Assembly: GCA_003552985.1 (NCBI GenBank)
Contig: PUPD01000233.1
Location: 1 to 45,363 of the forward strand
Reading direction: 5' to 3'
Origin: Spirochaetaceae bacterium
GTDB lineage: Bacteria; Spirochaetota; Spirochaetia; DSM-27196; SLAA01
DNA: 45,363 bases
Part shown: piece by piece, positions 24,634-32,261 of the stretch
Layout: each line of letters begins with the position of its first letter
Numbering within the stretch: position 1 is the stretch's first letter
Position numbers and translations under genes: made by a program
Notes under the pieces: model-generated
What the model saw: the letters and a program-made list of their open reading frames with translations, nothing else
Told to the model about the DNA's origin: nothing
The model's database searches: none

Positions 24634-26239
24634 ATGAGTTTGAGCGCTTTGCGGGCGCGGTTCTCTCACAGCCGCTACCCGAACCTCATGCTGTTCAACT
24701 TTGGGCTGTCCGACCTTCAGATGGACATGCTTGACTCCGGTGACCCGGCTTCCTGGCGTGAGATCGTTGAGGTGGTACCGGACCTCACTGCAGCCGACCT
24801 TGCTTCTGTTCCCATGCTGCGTTATGCCGATGCTGTTCTCAGCTCCGTTTATGACGAGGAGCCGGTTGAGTTGACCACCAAGGGTTATTTGCCGAGAGCC
24901 ATGGTGAAGGCCTTGATGGCGGGTGCGTTCGCCGATGCCGAGTCGCTGACTACCCGAGTGAACCGGGAAGCCGACAGCGTCATGCTGTCCTGGACTCGCC
25001 GGCTTTGTCAGTTCGGGGGGGCTACTGTCGGTTCGAAAGGGCGAGCTCCGTCTTACAAAAGCCGGTCGTGCTGCGGTGGAAACATCGAGCTATTCCGAGA
25101 TCTATCGGTTGCTGCTTGAGTGTCGCCTTCGCAGACCGCAGATGCTTGACGCCTATGACCGCTACGACGACGGTGGTGCCATCGGCAAAGGTCTTCCGTT
25201 TCTGCTTTTTGCCGCGCGGGATTCTAACCACGAATTCCTCTACGAGGAGGATTTCGCTCTACTGCTGTACGCGGTACACTCCGATGCCGGTTACATCCCG
25301 GAAGAGCTCAACGACGCGATCGCGCTCAAGATGTTCAGGCGCTTTGGTGTTTCGTTCGGATTATTTGCGCCGAGCGCTTCCTTCACTCCACCGGTCGATA
25401 CTGGAGAGCAGTTTCACGACCACTTCGGCCGCTGGAAGCGAACACGCGTGTTCGATCGCGTGCTCCGCTGGCATACCGGACCGCCGCCGCACGGCGTAAT
25501 GAGCCCCGAGCAGGCTGCCGTCCACTGGATGAATGCGGCCCACGAGATGGGCGTTGAGGTCGACGACGCCGGCGACTGGTACGTCGGAAGCTGTTGCATG
25601 CGCGCGATCGAGCGCTGCCCGAAGGATCCGGGCGCCTACGTTGTTTGGGCACAGCCGCATGCCGAGGAGCCCGAAACCGCGCTTGCAATCATCGAGCGCG
25701 GACTGTCCGTGTCGGCCGGACGGGCTCCCAATATGCCGGAAGGGATGACCCCGTGGAGCGACCATGAGTTTCGCGATGTCATGAGATTACGCTTCCAGCG
25801 GGCGGAAACGCTTGCGAAACTCGGGCGCGACGAGGAGGCGTCTGTCGAGTACGAATGGCTGCTTGAGCTGGATCCGCACGACACGGTCGGCGCAGCCGAT
25901 TGCTATGTGCCTTTGCTGATCTCGAACGGCCGGCACGATAAAGCCGAAGAGATTCTGCGTTCCGGCGCCCGTGAGGATGACTGCTTTGCGGCATGGAATC
26001 GGGTGCTCACCGCCTACGCTCGCGGGGACCGGCAGGCGGCCCAAGCACGACTTGAGCAGGCGCTGCAGATCAACCCTTACGTGCCCGCGTATCTGCTCGA
26101 CCGCGTACGGGAGCCGATACCGAGCCGATACATCCCCGGCGACACGAGCGAGGCAATCGTCTACGAGAACCTGGCATTCTCCGCCTGGAAAGGGGTCAGA
26201 GGGGCACGCGAATGGCTGAAACGAAATGCCCCCGAATGA
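24634..26239 (+). pseudogene. TPR-like protein split by a frameshift at a G7 tract
   Basis: Two overlapping frames make one protein of about 535 residues. ATG 24634 reads MSLSALRARFSHSRYPNLML to CQFGGATVGSK and stops at 25117-25119. The second frame carries on from LLSVRKGELRLTKAGRAAVE into METSSYSEIYRLLLECRLRR and ends at 26239. The change is at the run of seven Gs (25015-25021); six would restore the frame (FGGLLSVRKGEL). The C-terminal third has TPR-like helix pairs (LGRDEEASVEYEWLLELDPH, DRQAAQARLEQALQINPYVP) and ends IVYENLAFSAWKGVRGAREW, a common tail of TPR proteins. The N-terminal part is helical and unrecognised. It may be a sequencing error, a true mutation or phase variation; both halves otherwise look fully maintained. 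Confidence 0.7.
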
Positions 26240-26612
26240 CAGCCGGCTGGGAGATTGCGCGGCTGCACCGGAGGGTATTCATGCGTGTGTTCCCTCCCCT
26301 GGCAGTGCGTGGGGGTCTGGGCAGCCGAGGGTAGACTCACGGCTTTCACTCTCCTCCGCATCGGACGACCGGCAAGGACTCGAGCTCCTGGAAACGCGGG
26401 CACGTTGCGAGTGCTACGTGAACGAGACCGTGGCACTCGAAAGTCCCGTAGAGCGCACTCAGACACTCAGAGCGACCCTCCAGAAACCTCGGCTCCTGGT
26501 CCGCAGAGCGGTGTCCTCGGCATCGGAATCAATCCGGCGATCTCCGGCGCTATACTTTGCCGAGGTCCGATGAGCCGGCTATCTCTTGTCGCTCCCTGAC
26601 CCCGAACAGGTC
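26240..26612. other. gap without recognisable gene
   Basis: These 373 bases hold only short overlapping frames on both strands (Arg/Pro-rich, no family likeness). No ribosome binding site stands before any candidate start. It is presumably eroded sequence leading to the acylase remnant. Confidence 0.35.
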
Positions 26613-26729
26613 CACACCGCCACGTTTCGAAATGCCACGCTGGGCCGGTCGGGGATAGGAATCTTCGAACGATTGCTCAACCGCGGACCGATCTCGGTAC
26701 CCGGCGGCGCGGATGTGCTGCGGCGGGCG
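26613..26729 (+). pseudogene. penicillin acylase C-terminal fragment
   Basis: Thirty-nine codons read HTATFRNATLGRSGIGIFER then LLNRGPISVPGGADVLRRA. The intact penicillin acylase gene at 32262-34955 has HTATFRNATLGRSGIRFVER then IFNRGPVPVAGGLDVLRRA at the matching place. No other acylase sequence is visible on either side. This is the leftover of a second, once paralogous, gene. Confidence 0.8.
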
Positions 26730-27035
26730 GCTGGAGAGTCTCGCATTCAATCGGCACCGCCACAGAAGACCTCGCATACGGATTACTGTCGGACAGCGAA
26801 GAAGAAGTCGCCTCGGATCGTCATTTCGCGGCTGGGCGCACAGATAGCTCTTCATTCGCTCTCGAATCCCGCTGTCACAGCTTGGCCGGCCAGGGTCGGC
26901 CGGGGCATGTAACCCGGGAATGGCGTAGGCTCAGCAGGACTATTCTCCCACAGTCGATCCACCTGAGGATCAAAGCGACTTCACAGTGGGACCGCGCCCG
27001 CGAGGTTGAGCCTCTTGAATGCATGCGCTCCGCAC

Positions 27036-27160
27036 TGCCGTATGCCATCTCGGCCTACGTTGCGGAGTATGTGACGCTCGCACGCCTCCTCGATTGCCGG
27101 CTCGTCACCAGCAATACACGGCTTGCGGCTGCGGTGCCGGAATGGGTGGTATTACTCTAG
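27036..27160 (+). pseudogene. PIN-domain toxin, C-terminal remnant
   Basis: The frame reads ALPYAISAYVAEYVTLARLL then DCRLVTSNTRLAAAVPE and ends VVLL at a TAG. This is the last third of a VapC-type PIN domain, usually SAYDAEYVALARLLDxxLVTxDxRL. The conserved catalytic Asp of SAYDAEY is Val here. The N-terminal part cannot be found upstream. The gene is dead. Confidence 0.7.
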
Positions 27161-27351
27161 GATAAGCCGCGGTAGCTAGGGAAGGATGACCAAAACGCAG
27201 CAAGCTGATTGGAGTCGCCGCACCAACGGCCTGCCTTATTCTAGAGACTCGCGAAACGTCCCGCTGCGCGAGTATGTCGGTTTGAAAACCTACGCAGAGA
27301 TTGACCAGTTCGCTTCGAGCCGGGCGTGGGAATGCGATCCGGCGGTCATAC

Positions 27352-27471
27352 GTGAGGGCCGTGCGGACACTCGTTGACACCTCGGTCTGGATTCGCCACT
27401 TTTCCGCGAATGATTGGCGCGGTCTTCGCACCCGCTGCCCGGTAGAGCGGCGGCGGGTTAGGCCTTCCTGA
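27352..27471 (+). pseudogene. PIN-domain toxin, N-terminal remnant
   Basis: GTG 27352 begins VRAVRTLVDTSVWIRHFSAN, the first beta strand and helix of a VapC-like PIN domain (LVDTSVWIxHF), but after DWRGLRTR the sequence loses likeness and stops at 27469-27471. Just upstream a 63-codon frame (27186-27377) overlaps it by 26 bp as an antitoxin would, but its sequence matches no antitoxin family I know. Only the toxin's first quarter remains. Confidence 0.6.
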
Positions 27472-27482
27472 AGCCGACCTAT

Positions 27483-28139
27483 CTACGATCCTCGTTCGCC
27501 GGGAAGCACCTCAGGACGGGGCGAAGTAAGGTCTGTAAGGTGACAGGTGTCGTTGACGGAGTGCAGCGTGAACGAACGCTTTTCGATCTCGATAACGTTG
27601 AGGGCACACGGGTCCTGCCCGATGTGCCAAAAATGGCGCAATCCAACCGCAAGGGCACCGAGAAGAACGAGCCGGTTGACGACGGTGTGAGCCACCGCGA
27701 CAACCACGTCCTCGGGATGCCGGGAGGCGATATGCAGGACCGCCTCGAGGCAGCGCCGCTGCACCGCCCGAAGCGACTCGCCGCCCGGGGGACGCGCCCA
27801 TCGCGAACCTGATTGCCACCGGCGCATCTGCCGCGGATAGCGCCGCCGGGCTTCTTCCGGTGTGAGGCCCTGCCAGCTGCCGTAATCGATGTCTGAAAGC
27901 ATCCGGTCAACCTGGACGGCCACCGCACACGGTGCCGCGATTTCCTCCGCGGTTACCCTCGCCCGGGACAGCGGACTGCAGTATACCGCCGCAGGCGCCC
28001 ATTGGCGGGCTATCCGCTCGGCCGTGCGCTCCGCCTGCCGGGCTCCGACCTCATCGAGCGGAACATCCGCCTGCCCGCGGAAGCGCTCATTCACATTCCA
28101 GGCGGTCTGCCCGTGGCGAACCAAAACAACTGTCGTCAT
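27483..28139 (-). CDS. histidine phosphatase (phosphoglycerate mutase-like)
   Basis: This 218-residue protein of the histidine phosphatase superfamily has the phosphorylated His in VVLVRHGQTAWN (residues 4-15), Arg of the same block, the Arg/Glu set in YCSPLSRARVTAEE and in LSDIDYGSWQGLTPEEA, and the second catalytic His in VVVAVAHTVVNRL. It is of the small cofactor-dependent mutase/phosphatase type (GpmB, CobC relatives). ATG 28139 (MTTVVLVRHG) is chosen over the in-frame GTG five codons earlier; GGGGAG is just before it. It stands alone among remnants, so no operon context helps with its substrate, which may be a sugar or nucleotide phosphate. Confidence 0.85.
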   Translation of the reverse strand: MTTVVLVRHGQTAWNVNERFRGQADVPLDEVGARQAERTAERIARQWAPAAVYCSPLSRARVTAEEIAAPCAVAVQVDRMLSDIDYGSWQGLTPEEARRRYPRQMRRWQSGSRWARPPGGESLRAVQRRCLEAVLHIASRHPEDVVVAVAHTVVNRLVLLGALAVGLRHFWHIGQDPCALNVIEIEKRSFTLHSVNDTCHLTDLTSPRPEVLPGERGS

Positions 28140-28240
28140 GTGCTCCCCGTACACTCCTTTGCGACTTTGGGCCGAGCGTACCCCGGACCCGGCCCTTAGA
28201 TGACGCTAAACCGAAGCAGAAGAACTTGTCTACCGCGAGG

Positions 28241-28268
28241 ATAGCTGTCGCCCACCAGACATTCGGCG
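28241..28268. repeat. 28-bp exact repeat shared with 36367-36394 (copy 1)
   Basis: The 28 bases beginning ATAGCTGTCGCCCACCAGAC and ending ATTCGGCG are identical in both places and in the same orientation. Each copy lies in sequence associated with a broken receiver-PAS kinase, so it is probably a shared coding segment of two paralogues rather than a mobile repeat. Confidence 0.8.
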
Positions 28269-28269
28269 G

Positions 28270-28862
28270 CGTTCGGTGATGTCTCATGCTATCCCTTCTA
28301 TCGCAGCGAGAGTGCCGTCACCGTCGTAAATCGGAACGTTGTTTTGCTCGGCCCAGATGACCGTTCCGTCTCTGCGACATCAGCGTAACACCACAGCCGT
28401 CTCGAACCCGTTCCCGCTGTGCATCATCTCCAGGAGGCGCTCGCGGTCGTCAGGATGAACAAGGGTAAACCCAAGCTCGCAATCTTCGTAGTGCTCCTCG
28501 GGAGTGTAGCCGGTCAGCTTGGTTGCAGCGGGGCTCACATACGTGAAACGACGCTCCGGGACGAACTCTATGCGGTAGATCAAGTCTTCTCCGTTTTCAG
28601 CAAGCAGACGGAATCACTCCTCGCTTTCGCGCAGCGAGGCGTGCGCTCGAAACAGCTTGAAGGGCATCTTAATCGAGGCGGAAAGCACCGTATCGCCGGA
28701 GTTCTTGACAATATAGCCGTACGATGTGATCCGTTCGGCTCGAGAGAAACACGAGCGGAACGTTCCGGCGCTCCAGAATCCGCCGCGCAGCCTCGGTGCC
28801 GCCTATTCCCGAACCAAGGTCGATATCCATGAGCACGAGGGCGAGATCTCATAGCGCAAGCA
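28270..28862 (-). pseudogene. receiver-PAS regulator/kinase fragment with in-frame TGA codons
   Basis: Read on the minus strand, a receiver domain starts mid-way (DLALVLMDIDLGSG with the phosphoacceptor Asp, then GTEAARRILERRNVPLVFLS). After a small deletion and frame change it continues ERITSYGYIVKNSGDTVLSA and SIKMPFKLFRAHASLRESEE. A PAS domain follows: LIYRIEFVPERRFTYVSPAA, KLTGYTPEEHYEDCELGFTL, DGTVIWAEQNNVPIYDGDGT. Three TGA codons lie in the PAS frame, at 28614-28616 (SEE*FRLL), 28380-28382 (VVLR*CRRDGT) and 28284-28286 (EGIA*DITERR). At least the first and third are where Arg is expected, as after CGA to TGA. The first half of the receiver and any kinase core are missing. Confidence 0.8.
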
Positions 28863-28902
28863 CAATCAACCGGTGGCCATTATACACCCGCTCCCTTCGC
28901 CC

Positions 28903-29013
28903 CGTCGGAATCGTGCCGTCGGTTTGGAGCGTGAGCGGCTAAAGGTACCGGAATCGTTCGTTGAGTCCTTACCGGAAGACCTCGTTGAGCTGTACGAAGG
29001 ACACGGTTCGTGA
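28903..29013 (+). pseudogene. Phd-type antitoxin, C-terminal remnant
   Basis: The frame reads VGLERERLKVPESFVESLPE then DLVELYEGHGS and stops at 29011-29013. This is the toxin-binding tail typical of Phd/YefM-type VapB antitoxins (xGLxKGKxxVPxxFxxPLPEDxLxxFEG). The DNA-binding N-terminal half is absent: the sequence before 28903 belongs to the kinase fragment on the other strand. Its stop overlaps the VapC start as GTGA. Confidence 0.65.
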
Positions 29014-29167
29014 AGCTGTTGCTGGACACCTGCAGCTTTCCACCCTGCCGTCCCTGCACAAAGACCCTTTCGACCGGCTGCTGGTAAGCCAATCTATCTG
29101 TAAAGGTCTGGTCATCCTAACACCGGACCCGCTTATTCATGCTTATCCGGTGCGCTGGGAGTGGTGA
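29010..29167 (+). pseudogene. VapC-type PIN toxin with large internal deletion
   Basis: GTG 29010 begins VKLLLDTCSF, the first PIN strand with its Asp. Then the reading frame changes and only the last part follows: LPSLHKDPFDRLLVSQSICK then GLVILTPDPLIHAYPVRWEW, stop at 29165-29167. Some 70 residues in the middle, with the second acidic group, are missing. It belongs with the Phd-like remnant just upstream. Its last 13 codons lie inside the 98-bp repeat. Confidence 0.75.
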
Positions 29168-29226
29168 CCGCCGAGCCGAACGGCAGCTTCTCCAGGTCGA
29201 CATTGCCTCCCCAGAGGATGATCGCC
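29129..29226. repeat. 98-bp direct repeat, copy A (with 30120-30217)
   Basis: This copy matches 30120-30217 over 98 positions without gaps and with about eight differences. Likeness stops sharply at both ends. It contains the last codons of vapC (plus strand) and the last codons of the serine/threonine dehydratase pseudogene (minus strand, GGNVDLEKLPFGSAVTTPSA). The two copies bracket the MNT/HEPN genes. Confidence 0.85.
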
Positions 29227-29284
29227 GTTAAGGGAATCTGCCCCACCGAGGAGAGTGGTCCGTCGGCAAGCGCCTTGCCGGGCG

Positions 29285-29740
29285 TCAGCCTTGAACTAAA
29301 GCTTGGCCGTAGTCGAGCACAGCCCGTGCGAGTGCCGAAAGCTTGGGCGTCGCCTGCAACACATCTGAAAACAACTCAGCGAGATCGTCGGTCTTGTATT
29401 CATGAGCAATGTCGTTCCGAAGGTCTTTGAAGCTACGGAGAGTCGCAACCGAATCGACGAGACCTCGTGCTACGGCTCTATTCGCGGAGTCGATGATCGA
29501 GCCGGGCTCAATTAGCTCAACAGCGTCAATGCTACGAAGAACCTTGTGGAGAACGAGATCCGCTACGCGCGCGTAACGAGAAGTAAGGTTCTCGTATCGA
29601 TCGTATTCCTCGGCAGTGTAGCTCTCTTTGATACCGATGGAAACACACTGAGCATAAGAGCGCTCAAGCCAAGAGAGGCTCCCCTCGAGTTGATTCAACG
29701 CATTCTCCAGAAGCTCAACTGATGGGGTTCTTCTCGCCAA
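29285..29740 (-). CDS. hepT: HepT-like HEPN toxin (MNT/HEPN pair)
   Basis: This 151-residue all-helical protein carries the HEPN ribonuclease motif Rx4-6H as RNDIAHEY (about residues 115-122). It also has the features of the HepT/DUF86-related branch: ALNQLEGSLSWLERSYAQ near the start and YARVADLVLHKVLRSIDAVE in the middle. TTG 29740 is taken as start because AAAGGAG lies six bases upstream within the end of the nucleotidyltransferase gene (26-bp overlap); no ATG is suitable. In characterised pairs HepT is the toxin and the MntA nucleotidyltransferase neutralises it by AMPylating a Tyr near the HEPN motif; the Tyr of HEYKTD fits that role. The gene looks intact and sits between two 98-bp direct repeats. 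Confidence 0.82.
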   Translation of the reverse strand: MARRTPSVELLENALNQLEGSLSWLERSYAQCVSIGIKESYTAEEYDRYENLTSRYARVADLVLHKVLRSIDAVELIEPGSIIDSANRAVARGLVDSVATLRSFKDLRNDIAHEYKTDDLAELFSDVLQATPKLSALARAVLDYGQALVQG

Positions 29741-30017
29741 GCGGCACTCCTTTCGAGACTGCAACAGCAAGCATAGGATCGCTACGGTCTGCGGCTACAA
29801 CCAGGTCTATCTTTTGCTCGCCGATGCGTTCGCAGATCTCGTGCCGAATAGCGTGACGCTCTTTGCGTTGAATACGACGTGAAAGCACCGCAAGGTCAAT
29901 ATCACCGCCACGGCCCCGGTCGTCGGCGCGTGAGCCGAAAAGCCAAATCTCCGCATCGGGATCGAAACGGTTAATTGCCTCTTCAATTGCCTGCTTCTCT
30001 TTCGCGCTGAGCCTCAT
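29715..30017 (-). CDS. mntA: MntA-like minimal nucleotidyltransferase antitoxin
   Basis: This 100-residue MNT-fold protein has the motif WLFGSRADDRGRGGDIDLAV (about 25-44): GS, then the Asp-x-Asp pair of DIDL that binds Mg2+-ATP. A third acidic residue is in KIDLVVAADR (about 69-78). The usual GSxARGxxxxxSDIDL has Gly in place of Ser before DIDL. It comes first in the minus-strand operon and overlaps HepT by 26 bp. ATG 30017 has no ribosome binding site; a promoter ends seven bases before it, so the message may be leaderless. By analogy with MntA/HepT it AMPylates and silences the HEPN toxin. Confidence 0.85.
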   Translation of the reverse strand: MRLSAKEKQAIEEAINRFDPDAEIWLFGSRADDRGRGGDIDLAVLSRRIQRKERHAIRHEICERIGEQKIDLVVAADRSDPMLAVAVSKGVPLGEKNPIS

Positions 30018-30024
30018 ATCTTAG

Positions 30025-30054
30025 AGTATCGTACCGTGCTATGCTAGTGGTCAA
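30025..30054 (-). promoter_or_regulatory. promoter of the MNT/HEPN operon
   Basis: On the minus strand TTGACC (30054-30049) and GATACT (30030-30025) are 18 bp apart. The -10 ends seven bases before ATG 30017, placing the likely start of transcription at or next to the first codon. It lies inside the stretch between the two direct repeats, so the cassette carries its own promoter. Confidence 0.5.
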
Positions 30055-30119
30055 TACACCTCATGCGACTGGAACACGGAAAGATTGTGTTGTGTCGACG
30101 AAATCAACCGATAACCGTT

Positions 30120-30217
30120 CCGCTCATCCATGCTTATCCGGTGCGCTGGGAGTGGTGACCGTCGAGCCGAACGGCAGCTTTTCCAGGTCGACATTGCCGC
30201 CCGAGAAGATGATCGCC
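30120..30217. repeat. 98-bp direct repeat, copy B (with 29129-29226)
   Basis: This second copy holds the last 13 codons of a vapC (PLIHAYPVRWEW, stop at 30156-30158) with no vapC before them, and the true 3' end of the dehydratase pseudogene on the minus strand. The unmatched left flank and the natural right flank, the reverse of copy A, point to insertion of the sequence between the copies into one ancestral site. Confidence 0.85.
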
Positions 30218-30784
30218 ACTCTTTGTCCTGCGAACCGCCGGGTGTGCTTGAGCAACGCCGCAAGCGGCACCGCGCAGCTCGGCTCAACGACGATCTTCAT
30301 GCGCTCGTAGATCATACGCATCGTCGGCCCCGGCGGGCTCGGCCACAATAACCTTGTTGGAGGGGGAAACGTAGTTGGTGAGAAGCGCGGTCCCCGCGAG
30401 TAGCCCGCCTCCTCCAGCCGGCGCCATCACGACATCAAACGCAACGCGCTCATGAAACATCTCAAGCGCGCAGGTAGCCTGTCCCTTCACCACAGCCATG
30501 AAATCGTAAGGCGGAATGAAGGTTGCCCCGGTATCCACGAGCACTCAGTACCGGTGGTTTCGCGCGCCTGGAGGTTCGGCTCGCACTCGATGATCTCGTC
30601 GCCGTACCCATTCACTGCCTTCTTCTTTACGGCCGGCACGTTGGACGGCATCACAATATGAGACCGAATTCCGGCGACCGTGGCCGCGGGCGTCCCGGGC
30701 CTTGAACGAACCGACTTTCTGAGAGTTCTCGCACTTGAAATGAACCTCACAGCCGGCGAGCCGATTTATCGCCTCGCAGCTCAT
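30124..30784 (-). pseudogene. serine/threonine dehydratase-like PLP enzyme, decayed
   Basis: Pieces in three minus-strand frames follow the fold-type II PLP enzyme in order: INRLAGCEVHFKCENSQKVG then SFKARDA, with the PLP Lys (about 30700-30770); PPYDFMAVVKGQATCALEMF then VMAPAGGGGLLAGTALL, the phosphate-binding Gly loop (30360-30510); and KIVVEPSCAVPLAALLKHTR then VAIIFSGGNVDLEKLPFGS (30150-30300). Large parts between the first and second pieces (after FKARDA) and between the second and third are missing, and the frame shifts twice. An intact, only distantly similar enzyme of the same fold (threonine dehydratase) is at 41279-42838. Confidence 0.8.
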
Positions 30785-31269
30785 CAGAGGAGTGCGGTGA
30801 ATGAACGGCTGTACTCGTTGATGCGCCGCGACATGAGCACCGCATCTCCTCCGTCGTGATACCAGTCTTTGAGCACAGCTTCGCGCGAGAATCCGTTTCT
30901 TTGGTAGAACGCAATCGCTTTCTCGGAATGCAGGCCGGTGTCGACGTAGATCTTTCGCCCACCGTTCTCGCGTGTCCAGTCGATCATTTGATTCAGCATG
31001 GATGTCCCGATACTGCGACCACGGAGCTCCTCAACAAGACCAATCCACTCTATCATGCCGGTGTCGTTCCAACTCTCGTACACCACACCGGCGACTCCGG
31101 CAAACGCCCCGTCGGACGTTTCGGCGACCAGCAGCAAAACCTCGTCATCGTCCCAATCGAGATACTCTTTGAGATCGCGCGTCGTCACATTTCGACGCTC
31201 GCCCAGCACCTCGGCGATGAACCGCGATGCGTCGGGCAGATGGCGCGGTCTGGTTGCGGAGTTTCTCAT
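30784..31269 (-). CDS. GNAT-family N-acetyltransferase
   Basis: This 161-residue GNAT protein has strands and helices in the usual order: VLLLVAETSDGAFAGVAGVV (beta 2-3, about 44-63), TGMIEWIGLVEELRGRSIGT (beta 4 and the acetyl-CoA pyrophosphate loop RGRSIGT, about 70-89), KIYVDTGLHSEKAIAFYQRN (beta 5 and alpha 4) and GFSREAVLKDWYH (beta 6-7). The acceptor is unknown. The first 25 residues lie over the end of a short-chain dehydrogenase remnant in another frame, so the true start may be lower, for example near a later GTG. Downstream it ends right where the dehydratase pseudogene begins. Confidence 0.75.
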   Translation of the reverse strand: MRNSATRPRHLPDASRFIAEVLGERRNVTTRDLKEYLDWDDDEVLLLVAETSDGAFAGVAGVVYESWNDTGMIEWIGLVEELRGRSIGTSMLNQMIDWTRENGGRKIYVDTGLHSEKAIAFYQRNGFSREAVLKDWYHDGGDAVLMSRRINEYSRSFTALL

Positions 31270-31572
31270 CGACGTATCCGGTATCCACAGGCCCCGGATT
31301 CACCGCGTTCACGGTAACGCCGTGCGGCGCAAGCTCCTCGGACAACGTCATGATGACTCCCACAATCGCTCCCTTGGACGCCGCGTACGCTACCTCGCCT
31401 GGAATCGGGCCCAGGTTTTGCCCTAAGGTGAGAAACACTACCCTTTCCTCAGGCTCTTCGTCGCCGCTGGGCTGCCGATACTGCTTCGAGAACTCTCGCG
31501 CCAACAGGATTGCCGCCCGGGTGTTCACCGCGAAATGCCGGTCGAGACGGGTTTCGGTTATTTCAGTCAGCG
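31255..31572 (-). pseudogene. short-chain dehydrogenase, C-terminal-half remnant
   Basis: The frame reads LTEITETRLDRHFAVNTRAA, RVVFLTLGQNLGPIPGEVAY and AASKGAIVGVIMTLSEELAP, then HGVTVNAVNPGPVDTGYVDE. It includes the catalytic Tyr-x3-Lys (YAASK) and the NAVNPGPV strand of classical short-chain dehydrogenases. The N-terminal cofactor-binding half is missing: the sequence meets an oppositely oriented remnant of a similar gene near 31575. Its 3' end runs into the GNAT reading frame. Confidence 0.75.
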
Positions 31573-31619
31573 GGCCGTCGCAACCACTTTTGCGCGTGGT
31601 TGCAGACCAGGATCTGTAT

Positions 31620-32079
31620 CTCGCCGAGCGCTTCGTTCACTACGGGGCAAAGGTCCACCTGGCGGCGCGCCGAGGAGCGGTTCTGAGAGCGAAACAGCGT
31701 GAACTCGCGGAGATCGGACTCTGTGAATATGTCACCGCTGATATCGGTACCGTTGCCGGCATCAGGCAACTCGCAACAGCGTACGCTGAACGGGAGCGGT
31801 CGCTCGATATTCTGGTCAACAACGCCGGTATCAGTGGCGGCGGTAGAGAGATCGAAGATATGACCGAGAAAACGTGGGACTCGGTGATCCATCTCAATCT
31901 GAAATCCGTCTTCTTCATGATCCAAGCGTTTCTCCCGTACATACGCGTAGGGCCTCGCGCGCGGACAGCTTGAGTCTCGGCTCGAACATCGTTGTGGACG
32001 GTGGAGAGAGCGTGCGTGGCATTCAGCGGGCCTTCTACGCAAGGATCTGGCCCGATCTCGTTCACCTGGACAGGTAGCT
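31620..32079 (+). pseudogene. short-chain dehydrogenase with middle deleted
   Basis: The plus strand reads FVHYGAKVHLAARRGAVLRA, YVTADIGTVAGIRQLATAYA and LDILVNNAGISGGGREIEDM (the NNAG motif), then WDSVIHLNLKSVFFMIQAFL then PYIR. After this the catalytic YxxxK region is absent; in another frame the very end of such a protein follows, LSLGSNIVVDGGESVRGIQR. The first strand with the GxxxGxG nucleotide-binding loop is not recognisable either. It lies head to head with the minus-strand remnant at 31255-31572. Confidence 0.7.
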
Positions 32080-32226
32080 GCCCGCCGCCCGAATTCCCGA
32101 TCGAACCCCTGGTTGCCGGGCCATTGCCGTGTGCCGAGGTCCGCTGGGTGCCTGCTGAGGTGGACGCCGAGCGCCAAATAACGCACGTGCGCTATGAATT
32201 TCGTCGCGGTTTCTGCTCTCTCAGAG

Positions 32227-32232
32227 TATAAT
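32227..32232 (+). promoter_or_regulatory. -10 box of the penicillin acylase gene
   Basis: A perfect TATAAT lies 30 bp before the acylase start codon. No good -35 hexamer stands at the right distance (the 32204-32209 bases are TCGCGG), so an activator may be needed or the -35 is weak. Confidence 0.5.
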
Positions 32233-32261
32233 AGAGGCAAATGTCTTGTCAGGAGGAACGT

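Noticed and set aside
28241-28268. The 28-bp identical stretch as a mobile element end
   Set aside because: Only two copies occur, both next to broken kinase genes in the same relation, so shared ancestry of the genes is enough.
28270-28616. TGA read as Arg (code change or readthrough) in the PAS frame
   Set aside because: TGA serves as the normal stop in intact genes here (for example the histidine kinase at 13792-13794), and the gene also lacks half its receiver, so nonsense mutation is the simple explanation.
31227-31973. A 248-codon plus-strand frame covering both dehydrogenase pieces
   Set aside because: Its first half is the reverse strand of the minus-strand remnant; only the part after about 31620 is real dehydrogenase sequence.
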